DNA from: G963663775 sp963663775
Lineage (GTDB): Bacteria; Bacillota; Clostridia; Oscillospirales; Butyricicoccaceae
Assembly (NCBI GenBank): GCA_963663775.1
Contig: OY760624.1
Span: 2,683,234-2,747,233, forward strand
Length of the DNA stretch: 64,000 nucleotides
Reading direction: 5' to 3'
The translations under genes and the position numbers were made by a program. The notes below the pieces were generated by a model. The model saw only the letters and a program-made list of their open reading frames with translations. It made no database searches and was not told the DNA's origin. Shown in pieces: positions 33,793-42,275 of this stretch (the first letter of the stretch is position 1; every line of letters begins with the position of its first letter).

Positions 33793-35268
33793 GGGTGTAT
33801 CCCAGAATCTGTGTAAACTCAAAAAACGGTATAAAACAGGGGCAAATAATTTACGGGGCGGAAGTCTGGAAAACAGGCTTCCACCTCCAACGCATTTTAA
33901 CGAAAAATGGGCAGGGTGTCAAGGGCAGCGGTCAAAACTGCCCCTCCACTAGGACAGATCAGCCCGGCAGCCTGTCCGCAAAGAAAATCTCCAATTGAGA
34001 GTGGATGACGCCCCAGTCTCTGCGGCGGCCAGTCCATTTTTTAGTGATATCAATCATCGCCAGATACAGCATTTTCAGCAGGCTGTCATCGGTCGGAAAG
34101 ACCGACTTGGATTTGGTCACTTTTCGCAGCTGGCGATTGAAATTTTCGATGGCATTGGTGGTATAAATCAGCGTTCGAACCTCCTGCGGGTACCTGAAAT
34201 AGGTCGATAGCGTTGCCCAGTTTGCCCGCCAGGAGAGCGCGATTTTCGGGTATTTGCTGCCCCATTTCTCATCGAAGCTGTCGAGCAGATACAGCGCCGT
34301 CGGCTCATCAACGGCCGCATAGACCTTCTTTAGATCAGCCATCAGTGCCTTAATATCTTTGTACGAAACGAATTTGGTGCTGTTACGGATTTGATGAATG
34401 ACGCACTGTTGAATCTCTGTCTGTGGAAAAACTGCTTCAATCGCATTGTTGAACCCAGTTAAACCATCCACGCAGGCGATGAGAATATCCTCTACACCAC
34501 GATTTTTGAGACCATTGAGGATGCCAAGCCAGAACTTTGCGCTCTCGTTTTCGCCGACCCACATACCAAGGACATCTCGAATGCCATCCATTTTGATGCC
34601 GATAGCGATATAGACTGCTTTCTTCACGATCTGACCTTCGCTGCGGACGTGGAAGTGAATCGCATCCATGAACACTACGGCATAGACCTCCTCTAGGGGG
34701 CGCATCTGCCATTCCTTGACCACGGGCAGGATTTTATCCGTCACACGGCTGATGGTGCTGTCCGATACCTCCAGACCGTAGATTTCTCGAATATGCTCCT
34801 CGATGTCGCTAGTGGTCATTCCTTTGGCGTACATTGACAGAATCTTTTCCTCGATATCTCCGCTTAAGGTAGTCTGGTTTTTCTTGACGATCTGCGGCTC
34901 AAATTCGCCCTTTCGGTCTCGGGGAACGCTGATCTCCATGTCGCCCAGGCTGCTTTTTAGGGTTTTCTCGCTGTAGCCGTTGCGGCTGTTGTCCGTTTCC
35001 TTGCTGCGATAATCGTACCTGCTATAGCCCAGTTCCTCGTCCAGCTCACCCTCCAAGCCGTTCTCCAGAACCGTGCTCACCATTTCTTTGAATAGCTCCT
35101 GTACGCCTGCTACATCGTTGATTCCTGCATCCTGCAGCAGCTCCAATAATTTTTTCCGCTGCTCCCGTCGTTCTGGGGTGATCTTTCTTCTTGCCATAAT
35201 TTAAACCTCCTAGATGGTGCTCCTATTTTACACCATCTTGAAGGTTTACACAAAATTCGGGATAGACT
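33793..35268 (-). mobile_element. IS256-family element (1476 bp)
   Basis: Inverted ends: GGGTGTATCCCAGAATCTGT at the left and, complemented, AGTCTATCCCGAATTTTGTG at the right, continuing GTAAAC in both. A perfect 9-bp duplication CGTTCTTCC flanks it (33784-33792 and 35269-35277). One full transposase gene is inside. Apart from this insertion the terminator it entered is complete. Confidence 0.9.
33959..35197 (-). CDS. IS256-family (mutator-type) transposase
   Basis: 412 residues. Family marks: GELDEELGYSRYD near the N-terminus, first catalytic Asp in VVFMDAIHFHVRSEGQIVKK, second in ILIACVDGLTGFNNAIEAVF followed by QQCVIHQIRNS, and Glu in TTNAIENFNRQLRKVTKSK. The length matches active members. 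The ribosome site is AGGAGGTTTAAATT before the ATG. Confidence 0.93.
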   Translation of the reverse strand: MARRKITPERREQRKKLLELLQDAGINDVAGVQELFKEMVSTVLENGLEGELDEELGYSRYDYRSKETDNSRNGYSEKTLKSSLGDMEISVPRDRKGEFEPQIVKKNQTTLSGDIEEKILSMYAKGMTTSDIEEHIREIYGLEVSDSTISRVTDKILPVVKEWQMRPLEEVYAVVFMDAIHFHVRSEGQIVKKAVYIAIGIKMDGIRDVLGMWVGENESAKFWLGILNGLKNRGVEDILIACVDGLTGFNNAIEAVFPQTEIQQCVIHQIRNSTKFVSYKDIKALMADLKKVYAAVDEPTALYLLDSFDEKWGSKYPKIALSWRANWATLSTYFRYPQEVRTLIYTTNAIENFNRQLRKVTKSKSVFPTDDSLLKMLYLAMIDITKKWTGRRRDWGVIHSQLEIFFADRLPG

Positions 35269-35294
35269 CGTTCTTCCTAGCGGTGCCGTGTGTT

Positions 35295-35939
35295 TTATAA
35301 TTTTGCGATGATCTCATTAAGCAGGACATACGCCTCTTGGCGGTAAATATCGGTATAATTGTTTTTCTTACAGACAACAGAATCAATATCCATGTTCATC
35401 AGACCACCCTTTAAAATCTTATCTGCCGTCTGACGCGCCTTATTTGCCGCGTCATGCTTCAGACGGAGTTTTTCGGAGAAGTCTGCACCTTTGCTCCCGC
35501 TCGAAATCAGCAGCACAGCATATCCCAGCTTGGGTGCTTTCTCAATCAGTAAAGTAACCTTCTGACGGAAAATATGTATATTCTCACCCAGTGAGTCCCG
35601 CTCTTTATAGACCTCCTGTGCTGAGTTGGTAAAATCGAGTTCTAGGTCATACTCATCTTTAAGGGCATCCATCGATACTGAATTAGGAATGTTATAATGA
35701 CCCAATGCTTCATTCTGAATAAGGTTCAATGCTCTTTTGCCTTCCTTTGCCCACTCTTCCGGCACTGCTTTGTAGATAACCTTAAAGCTCCGACCGCCCA
35801 CTTTGACCGTTTTGATGCACTCTGCGTTGGTACAGTTCTCTGCATCCAACTGCGTGAATTCGAAGGGAATCATCACCTCGCCGGGTTTGATTGTCTCTCC
35901 ATTGTAGTTTTTTGTGAATTTCTTTACTCTCGTTGTCAT
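35295..35939 (-). CDS. Conserved hypothetical protein of Clostridia mobile elements
   Basis: 214 residues from the Met at 35939 (MTTRVKKFTKNYNGETIKPG), which has AAAGGCGG upstream; 33 further upstream codons lack a ribosome site. The pattern KVIYKAVPEEWAKEGKRALN, then LIQNEALGHYNIPNSVSMD and KVTLLIEKAPKLGYAVLLIS recurs in my memory of Firmicutes phage and plasmid genes without a function. It is helix-rich and has no catalytic motif I can name. It ends in the terminator shared with the polymerase gene. Confidence 0.6.
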   Translation of the reverse strand: MTTRVKKFTKNYNGETIKPGEVMIPFEFTQLDAENCTNAECIKTVKVGGRSFKVIYKAVPEEWAKEGKRALNLIQNEALGHYNIPNSVSMDALKDEYDLELDFTNSAQEVYKERDSLGENIHIFRQKVTLLIEKAPKLGYAVLLISSGSKGADFSEKLRLKHDAANKARQTADKILKGGLMNMDIDSVVCKKNNYTDIYRQEAYVLLNEIIAKL

Positions 35940-36039
35940 GCTTTCCGCCTTTCTAGCCGAAAGGCTCGAAAGGCAGAAAACTGACAAATACCAGCGGGAA
36001 AGATACCCCACGACCGAAAAATGAACGCACAAAGTCAAG

Positions 36040-36600
36040 GGTACCTATCCCACCCTCACAAAAGCCTTATGGCTCTTGTAATGTGGTATGTACGGTATCC
36101 TGCCTTCGAACGTTACTCCGGCCGTATACAATTTTTATTTGAGCGTCTGACGCTCAGATGAGAACATAGCTTGTACGCTCTCATCTCGGAGTCAGATGAT
36201 GTAAAATCTTGTTGTTTTTATTATATGCACGCCATCTTTAAGGCTAATTGATATAAACGCTAATTGAAAAGCGGTCTGACAAAACGCACTCTATTTCTAG
36301 CTTCTCACAGCTTATTTTTCTTATATATACGAATAAGTGTGTTTCCACGTATCTAAATAAAACTGCAAAAACAAACCCCGATTACAACGTATTATCACTG
36401 AATACGATATTTATCGACCAAGCTATAGATGTATTTGTGTAAAATTACACAGTGTTATATCGTTTTAGTGTTTTGCACAATTTTAATTGAAAAACTTTGT
36501 TAGAATTACTATTTTAAAGATTCTTCATGAAGATTTTCATATCTTTGTTTACTACCACTATCTAAAAAAACATTCTTTAATGCTCCCAAAAAACAAAAAA
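36040..36600. other. Intergenic stretch with a folded segment and no gene
   Basis: About 36140-36205 folds on itself: GAGCGTCTGACGCTC, then ATGAGA...TCTCAT. It lies upstream of the minus-strand gene ending at 35295 and may be a leader or operator. AT-rich sequence follows to 36600 without a supported reading frame. Confidence 0.4.
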
Positions 36601-36694
36601 AGAGCCAGAATAAACATCTGACCATACCCTGTATAAAAAGAAGCAATTTGCTTTCTTTTACACAAGTAATGGTGCAGATGTCTACTCCGGCTCT
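36601..36694 (-). repeat. 94-bp palindromic structured element, copy 2
   Basis: Arms 36601-36619 and 36676-36694 (AGAGCC.GA.TA.ACATCT) pair with a few mismatches. The inner hairpin (TGTATAAAAAGAAGCA / TGCTTTCTTTTACACA) differs in sequence from copy 1 at 835-927 but keeps the fold. On the minus strand it ends in CTCTTTTTTTGTTTTTT. The reading frame through it has no ribosome site and is ignored. Confidence 0.7.
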
Positions 36695-36805
36695 AACTCT
36701 GTATTTCGGTAAGGGCTCGTCAGCAGACGATATTTTATTCAATTTTGTTATGTAAGTCAGGGGATGCCTACGAACGTTTCCGCTGTGAATCCCGCCAGCC
36801 TGGTT

Positions 36806-37000
36806 TTATTTTCTTTTTGTTAATTCCGACTGTTTTTTGATGCTCTGACGCACCATCTGCGGTATATCATTATATCGAACCACGACATCATGCCCTGCGG
36901 ATTTCAGGCAAAGCATAATGTCTCCATCAACCAAAATCGCTCTAAAGATGAGTCGATTCTCATCTGAGGTGCGTACCTCAATTTCTTGACTTACTTTCAT
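36806..37000 (-). CDS. Small hypothetical protein
   Basis: 64 residues from ATG 37000 (GAAGGAAAGTTAAAA-ATG): MKVSQEIEVRTSDENRLIFR, then AGHDVVVRYNDIPQMVRQSI and a Lys-rich end. The longer frame starts inside the relic of the GTPase gene and is not used. It may once have been the gene downstream of the GTPase. No family recognised. Confidence 0.45.
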   Translation of the reverse strand: MKVSQEIEVRTSDENRLIFRAILVDGDIMLCLKSAGHDVVVRYNDIPQMVRQSIKKQSELTKRK

Positions 37001-37190
37001 TTTTAACTTTCCTTCATCAATAATCAAACTTTTCAAGAGTCCTTTCGTACTTATTTATGTTACTTTATTACCCACTCTAATACAAATCTCCTTTAATAAG
37101 AAATATTAAACCTGCAGATAGATTGTTCCAAAGTTGTTCCATTTTTATATTATAGCTTTGTACATCTACTCTGTCAATACTTTTTTGCCG
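37001..37190 (-). pseudogene. Deleted relic copy of the GTPase gene (promoter, first codons, last codons)
   Basis: The promoter TTGACA (37172-37177), 17-base spacer, TATAAT (37149-37154) and leader closely match those of the 37615-39852 gene. The first codons (G-N-K-V-T) are followed at once by a match to that gene's last codons (STKGLLKSL against ESTLEKF). Nearly the whole gene was removed by an internal deletion while the regulatory end survived. It shows the GTPase locus was once duplicated. Confidence 0.7.
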
Positions 37191-37211
37191 CAACTTTGCC
37201 ACAACGTTGCG

Positions 37212-37614
37212 GCAAGCGTCAAACGGGACAAAGAAAAGCCTGTTGCATCCCAGATTAAAAAAAGGAAACAGCAGGCTTGCACTGATCCGGTGCAGATTTT
37301 GGGAATAGCAGCAAGATTTGTTCAGGATGTGCTGCCAAATCCAAATTCAGGGTAGTTAAAAGAATATACGTCAGATATCGTTCAGATATCAATATGGCTC
37401 CAACCCATTTTCCTTGGCAGTCTCGATGATGCTGAATATCACAGCATTGAACTTGGCATCTTTCGGAGTATTGGCGAACAGAAAATTCTTCCAGTCAATC
37501 AAAAATGACTTACTGCTACGCTCCGCGCGGTTATTGGAAAGTTCCAGATGTCCGTCCAGCAGATAGTTTTTCAGCAAGGCCACTGCTTCTGCCGATAGTG
37601 GACAGTCTTCTCCC
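37212..37614 (-). pseudogene. IS66 transposase C-terminal fragment
   Basis: The terminal repeat GCAAGCGTCAAAC (37212-37224) is followed, on the minus strand, by a frame with CPLSAEAVALLKNYLLDGHL, ELSNNRAERSSKSFLIDWKN and SIIETAKENGLEPY, the IS66 transposase C-terminus. It breaks off directly after the GTPase stop codon. Sequence past Tyr is frameshifted compared with the relic at 9346. It separates the GTPase gene from its former neighbour. Confidence 0.8.
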
Positions 37615-39852
37615 TCACCGATAATTAAACTTTTCAAGAGTACTTTCATACTTATCAAGTGTGCTTTCTACTATATCAATAACTTGCATAACATATCTCT
37701 TCTGAATTTCTGTCATATTATATGCAAAATTATCAAGCTGTGGTGCTGCTAACTCAAAAATCTCATTAATTTTAGATGCTCTAAAGTAAGTCGAATCCGC
37801 ACCTGAAAATTCATAGGCATCTTCCCACCTTTTCATCTGTGTACTTTCTTGCCACATGTGATTCTTTACAAACTCGACAAGCTGTCCATTAATTTCACTC
37901 TTAAGCTCATTGATTAATGCAACACGAACCTCCTCCGCAGTCTCCTGCGGAATAACTTCCAGAGGTTTATTCATAAATAAGTTTAACTGCGTACTTACCT
38001 CTTGTCTAAAATCAGAAAGCGGCATTAGCTCATAATTATAATGGTCCATTCCAAAATAAGCTAATCTTCTTGTTAACGCTTTAATTCGTGACCAATGCTC
38101 AGTTTTCTGAGATTTAGATGGATACCCAATTATTTGTGACCAGTTTTCTCTGTACTTCTTGATCGCCAACTGCAAATGTGCATATAAAGTCATAGCATCG
38201 TATCTTATTTTTACATCATTTACTGTAATACTGGCAGAGAACAAGCTCTTTAATTGCTCCAGTAACATTTTTGTATATTTTCTTGTCATTTTGCTAGGTT
38301 CAGGCTTGTCCAGATCTGAAAAAAAGTGACATGAATTGATAATTGCTTCAGCCTCAGCATCCGTGAATGTATCTTCATTCTGGCGTTTCATTTCAAATAA
38401 ATATGAACGTAAAGCGGCCATAACATGACGACGCTTATCATCAAACTTATCGAAATTATCGCCTTTCATCAAATCTACATGCGTGAAAGCTAATACTAGC
38501 TTATTGGAATATCCATATTCAATAACTGTTTTCAGCGCAAGTTTTACATTATCAAGCATCGGTGCCTGAGCATTGTCTACGATAATGATGGAATCTGACA
38601 ATTTGAAATGTTCGACTATCTCGTTAGACAATGATGTTGCTGTTGTTTTATGTCCAAGTCCCTGACCATCAAAAAGAACAAGCTTAGGCTTTAAGCCATC
38701 AAATGTTGGAGCAAAATCACCTTTTACACGCATTGACTTCACAATTGGTGTAAGCAGACCGCCCCATGCACCTTTGGCGTTGCTAGAGAACATTTTTATG
38801 ATTTTCATTAACTCTACTCTATCATTTGTCTTAAAATACCATGCATTTACCCATTTCCCTTTTGAGTTTAGTTTTTCTCCTTTTGTAAGCAGTTGGAAAC
38901 GCCTCATTACTTCGTCTACTATCTCATCTCGTAAAGAAAGAATATCCTCATCATCCTCCGAGTTATAACTTTCATCATCAAAATTAATATTCTCACCTTT
39001 TAACTTATCTACAATTGCAATCGCACCATTAATAAAATAATTTACTTTATCCAATAGTGCCGGTATATCCTGTTTATAAACATATTCGTTCTCTTTGGGT
39101 TCTTTGACTGCTTCAAAATCATCATCTAAATCATCATCTAAATCATCTATTAAATCATCAGATGCTGGTGTCAAAGAAAGATCCCCTAAAATATAAGGAA
39201 AACGAACAATCAAATCCCTGTGCACAAGTAACTTATCTGAGATAACTTGTCTTTCATAAGCATCAGAAGCGCAATGCATACAATAACTAAGCGTTGCTTC
39301 TATACATTCCTGCACATACATTTCAACTAAATGGCGTGACATAAATGTTATAACCACCTCATACACACCGTCATCAGACATAATTAATTCCATATTACAG
39401 GTAGTCGTACGTCCAGTTGATGTAGTAGGAAACTTTTCTCTAGCAGTTCCAGCTAACAATCTAACCAGTGTAGTCTTTCCTACTCCACTCGGTCCAATAA
39501 TTGTAGAGCGAGTGTACCCATCTTCCTTTCCAGAAAGTTTAATTTTATTCAAGAGACCACTCTCATCAGGGTTTATACTTTCCATTGGATCATAAAAAGC
39601 ATCAACTACAATAGGATTAAAATGACTATATGCTTCACTTTTCTTTGAATAATCCCACCAATACTCATCATTCATCATATTCTCCAGTTCAGCTACTAAA
39701 GTGCGTGCCTCCTCCTCACTGTCAGTACCTAATCCTCTGTGTACTTTAAGACCATATTTTCCGGTTTTGTCCTTCTCCACAGGATGCCTAAAATTAACCG
39801 TAAATCCTTTTTTACCCTTTGGTTGGGTATATGTTACTTTATTACCCGCCAT
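37615..39852 (-). CDS. Large P-loop GTPase-like protein with N-terminal integrase-arm-like domain, unknown function
   Basis: 745 residues. Residues 1-65 (VTYTQPKGKKGFTVNFRHPV, then LKVHRGLGTDSEEEARTLVA) resemble the arm-type DNA-binding domain of tyrosine integrases. Walker A/G1 is STIIGPSGVGKTTLVRLLAG (about 115-135), with a Thr-rich switch (TTSTGRTTTCNM). Asp-rich low complexity lies near 235-250 (DDLIDDLDDDLDDDFEAV). A G3-like motif is KLVLFDGQGLGHKTT (about 390), then IIIVDNAQAP and a G4-like LAFTHVDLMKGD. The C-terminal third is helical. The layout suggests a dynamin-like or signalling GTPase, not a transporter. It is a solitary gene with its own promoter. I cannot name the family. Confidence 0.6.
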   Translation of the reverse strand: MAGNKVTYTQPKGKKGFTVNFRHPVEKDKTGKYGLKVHRGLGTDSEEEARTLVAELENMMNDEYWWDYSKKSEAYSHFNPIVVDAFYDPMESINPDESGLLNKIKLSGKEDGYTRSTIIGPSGVGKTTLVRLLAGTAREKFPTTSTGRTTTCNMELIMSDDGVYEVVITFMSRHLVEMYVQECIEATLSYCMHCASDAYERQVISDKLLVHRDLIVRFPYILGDLSLTPASDDLIDDLDDDLDDDFEAVKEPKENEYVYKQDIPALLDKVNYFINGAIAIVDKLKGENINFDDESYNSEDDEDILSLRDEIVDEVMRRFQLLTKGEKLNSKGKWVNAWYFKTNDRVELMKIIKMFSSNAKGAWGGLLTPIVKSMRVKGDFAPTFDGLKPKLVLFDGQGLGHKTTATSLSNEIVEHFKLSDSIIIVDNAQAPMLDNVKLALKTVIEYGYSNKLVLAFTHVDLMKGDNFDKFDDKRRHVMAALRSYLFEMKRQNEDTFTDAEAEAIINSCHFFSDLDKPEPSKMTRKYTKMLLEQLKSLFSASITVNDVKIRYDAMTLYAHLQLAIKKYRENWSQIIGYPSKSQKTEHWSRIKALTRRLAYFGMDHYNYELMPLSDFRQEVSTQLNLFMNKPLEVIPQETAEEVRVALINELKSEINGQLVEFVKNHMWQESTQMKRWEDAYEFSGADSTYFRASKINEIFELAAPQLDNFAYNMTEIQKRYVMQVIDIVESTLDKYESTLEKFNYR

Positions 39853-39923
39853 AACCCAAATCTCCTTTCATAAGAAATATTGACACCCACAAAAATGTTG
39901 TGCCAAAGTTGTTCCATATCTAT

Positions 39924-39952
39924 ATTGTAGTTTTATATATCTACTTTGTCAA
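39924..39952 (-). promoter_or_regulatory. Promoter of the GTPase gene
   Basis: -35 TTGACA (39947-39952), 17-base spacer, -10 TACAAT (39924-39929). Just downstream lies TGGAACAACTTTGGCACAAC, a spaced direct repeat of (G)CACAAC/GAACAAC that also occurs in the relic copy (TGGAACAACTTTGGAACAAT). Its position over the transcription start suggests an operator. Confidence 0.7.
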
Positions 39953-40120
39953 TGCTTTTCGGCACAACTTCAAAAACATAACCACCTATCCACTCATTGT
40001 CAGTGAATATGTAAACTTCAAATGAGAAATCATAACCACCCGTTGAATGGAATAGTCAAGAATGGTGCAGAGCAAAACACCCAAAATCCACACCGGTCAA
40101 GCAACCAGCCCTCAGGCCGC

Positions 40121-40255
40121 TTACCGATAGACGGCAGGAGGCAGCCCTCCAGGATTTTCCGTATAGATTCGCTGGCGGTTATAGTAAACCATGATGTAGC
40201 GGAACACGATGCTCTTAACTTGCTGCATGGACAGATTGTGAGTTGGTGGTATGCA
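40121..40255 (-). pseudogene. IS3-family transposase C-terminal relic
   Basis: On the minus strand THNLSMQQVKSIVFRYIMVY, then YNRQRIYTENPGGLPPAVYR and stop, is the C-terminus of an IS3-type OrfB. Upstream sequence is missing. The bases 39953-40120 and 40256-40744 around it contain no supportable gene; 40440-40660 looks like a fragment of another mobile element that I cannot identify. Confidence 0.7.
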
Positions 40256-40744
40256 CAAGCCCTAGAAGGGCATATTGCCGGCACGCATCTTAAGACGCAC
40301 TGAAAATTCTGTCGTAAGCGTCAAACTACATTCACGCACAGCGTGCATACCATTTTTCACTCCCAAGAAAATAGGGCCAAATCCAGTCGCATGTTTTGCC
40401 AACGCAAATCCATGAAATAGCACCAATTTCTTGACATGAGGATTTTTCGTTTACACAAAATTCTCTGAGGATTCAATTTGTGGCGTAGCTGCAAGTTCTG
40501 TTCGAGGAATAATTATCCTGTTAAACTCGTCGTTTTGTCCTTGTCAAGCGGAGCGAAAACACAAAATTTAGGACAGCCTCCTGATAGGGGCTTCCCGCCC
40601 CCATCACCAGCGTGGCGATTTTGGACTCGCATAAGGACGGCGAGCCCTTAAACGGAACTATCTGGTGCATTAACATTTTCGCATTTTGTGTTTGACAACG
40701 GGGGACACTTTACAAACGCTACACCCCATTGGTGCATGCTCGAG

Positions 40745-41033
40745 TTTAATCCATGCCTGAAACTGTCCGAATCCCTCTGCGTTGTTTGCGAAGCGAAACA
40801 CACGACCAAGCTCCACGCCTTGCCAGTTAAATGCCCTAACATAATGCGTTTCGCTGCTGATATCCACTCGGACGATAATGGTTTCTGCTGTGACTTGACT
40901 TATCTTCTCATTCTGGGTAAAATTCATTTTGAAGACCTCCGTTGTTTTTGAGTTTAGATTTCATCCTCTTAATCCTAACCAGAGGTTGTCTTTTTTGCAA
41001 TTCCCATTTTTATCCCTTACAGGAATGCTCCTT
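40745..41033 (-). mobile_element. IS110 relic (left end and first ~65 codons)
   Basis: This matches the left end of the two full copies (AAGGAGCATTCCTG...) and the first part of the transposase (MNFTQNEKISQV, GVELGRVFRF) with several substitutions, and lacks the ATCTGGCCAGAT palindrome. After QAWIK the sequence is unrelated. It is older than the two identical copies. Confidence 0.85.
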
Positions 41034-41060
41034 TAATCCGTTTTACTTTTTTATAATCTA

Positions 41061-42275
41061 TTAAAAATTAAACTCAATACCTGTGAGAACAGAATTGAAA
41101 TCACAAGATGGCAATGCCTCGAAATAATCCGTCTTCAAACCAGTGTCAAGCACATACATGAAAGAATCAAAATCATAAATAATAGGCTCTCCATGATTGC
41201 TCATGATATTTTTTCTAATGCTCTCAGTTTTGGCAATCAAGCAGGTGTACTGATAAGCTGAGTCTACGACAGATGTATTGCCGTTAGGATGTGCCGCCTG
41301 CATATGCTGACCACTGGTTAAAGCAATAAGGTTCTCCATGTACTCAGCGATACTTCGATACTGATTCCTTGGAAAAATATGATGCATATGCGTAGCTGTT
41401 TCTCCAACAGAAAATTTATCCAATACCTCGGATTTCCCTTCATTATACTTGTCATTAAACTGACGCAGATACTTGATGGCTCTTGCAACTCTGTACTGGT
41501 ACATCTGGTTATCCTGCTGCGGTGCCTGGATAAAGTCACCTCGAGCAATATTCTTGTCCTTACCTACAGCTTTATCACGCCAGTTAGCCTGGTTATACAT
41601 AATCTTGTCATATGTAATCATCGATTTCGAAAGATAGCCACGTTCAATACCTTTTAAATGCTTTTTACACGCCAACGGGTTCAAAACCTTGCTGAAAATG
41701 CGATTAGCCTCAACCGTTGTATTCATTGGCGTGTATCTGATGCAAAAATCAGAAAAGGTGGTTTTCAAATCCAATAATGCCTCTTTTGTCTGTAAATCCA
41801 AAAAGGTCTCGAAGCTATCCCACAATCCACTATCTTTCAGTGTCTTTTCTATGTACATACATAAAAATTCAAACGAATTTCGTTCACGCAGAGCAATGTA
41901 TTCCAACACTTCCGTTTTCTCTACGCAAAATTGTATCGTATTATTCACAACCCCATCTTCACGGAGTACACCCGCTGCAACCAACATTTTCATCGGCTGC
42001 CGGAAAAATTTATTATACTCATCCAGTGTGCTGCGGATGGTTGGGTCTGGCTTTCCAAACAGATGCTGCACATTTTCGATAGAATACTCTGCGTGCCAGA
42101 TATCCGGCGATTGGAACGACTGCTTTCCACCATTCTGAACATAATCGACTATACAGTCCGCCACAAAGCAGACTGCATCCAATGCACATTTCTGATCAAT
42201 CCATCTTCCGTTACCGGAAATACGAATATCATAATTGTGTTCGCCTATAAATCTTGAAAGTATATTACTTGTCAT
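41061..42275 (-). CDS. HNH-type restriction endonuclease
   Basis: 404 residues. Near residue 295 the HNH fold reads THMHHIFPRNQYRSIAEYME, then NLIALTSGQHMQAAHP: the paired His, the Asn in NLIAL and the later His. The N-terminal 280 residues (starting MTSNILSRFIGEHNYDIRIS) would hold the recognition domain. The ATG overlaps the methyltransferase stop by 11 bases. HNH nucleases with both an m5C and an m6A partner are known from HphI-like type IIS systems, which recognise asymmetric sites; that is the model here. The nuclease gene is last, so protection is made first. Confidence 0.8.
   Translation of the reverse strand: MTSNILSRFIGEHNYDIRISGNGRWIDQKCALDAVCFVADCIVDYVQNGGKQSFQSPDIWHAEYSIENVQHLFGKPDPTIRSTLDEYNKFFRQPMKMLVAAGVLREDGVVNNTIQFCVEKTEVLEYIALRERNSFEFLCMYIEKTLKDSGLWDSFETFLDLQTKEALLDLKTTFSDFCIRYTPMNTTVEANRIFSKVLNPLACKKHLKGIERGYLSKSMITYDKIMYNQANWRDKAVGKDKNIARGDFIQAPQQDNQMYQYRVARAIKYLRQFNDKYNEGKSEVLDKFSVGETATHMHHIFPRNQYRSIAEYMENLIALTSGQHMQAAHPNGNTSVVDSAYQYTCLIAKTESIRKNIMSNHGEPIIYDFDSFMYVLDTGLKTDYFEALPSCDFNSVLTGIEFNF

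Noticed and set aside
36509..36742. 77-residue minus-strand frame
   Set aside because: It lies across the second palindromic element and has no ribosome site; its similarity to the frame at 670-957 is only the shared repeat.
40440..40660. Possible oriT or resolvase site
   Set aside because: Some short inverted sequences are present but no relaxase or resolvase gene lies nearby and no clear nic-type motif could be defended.
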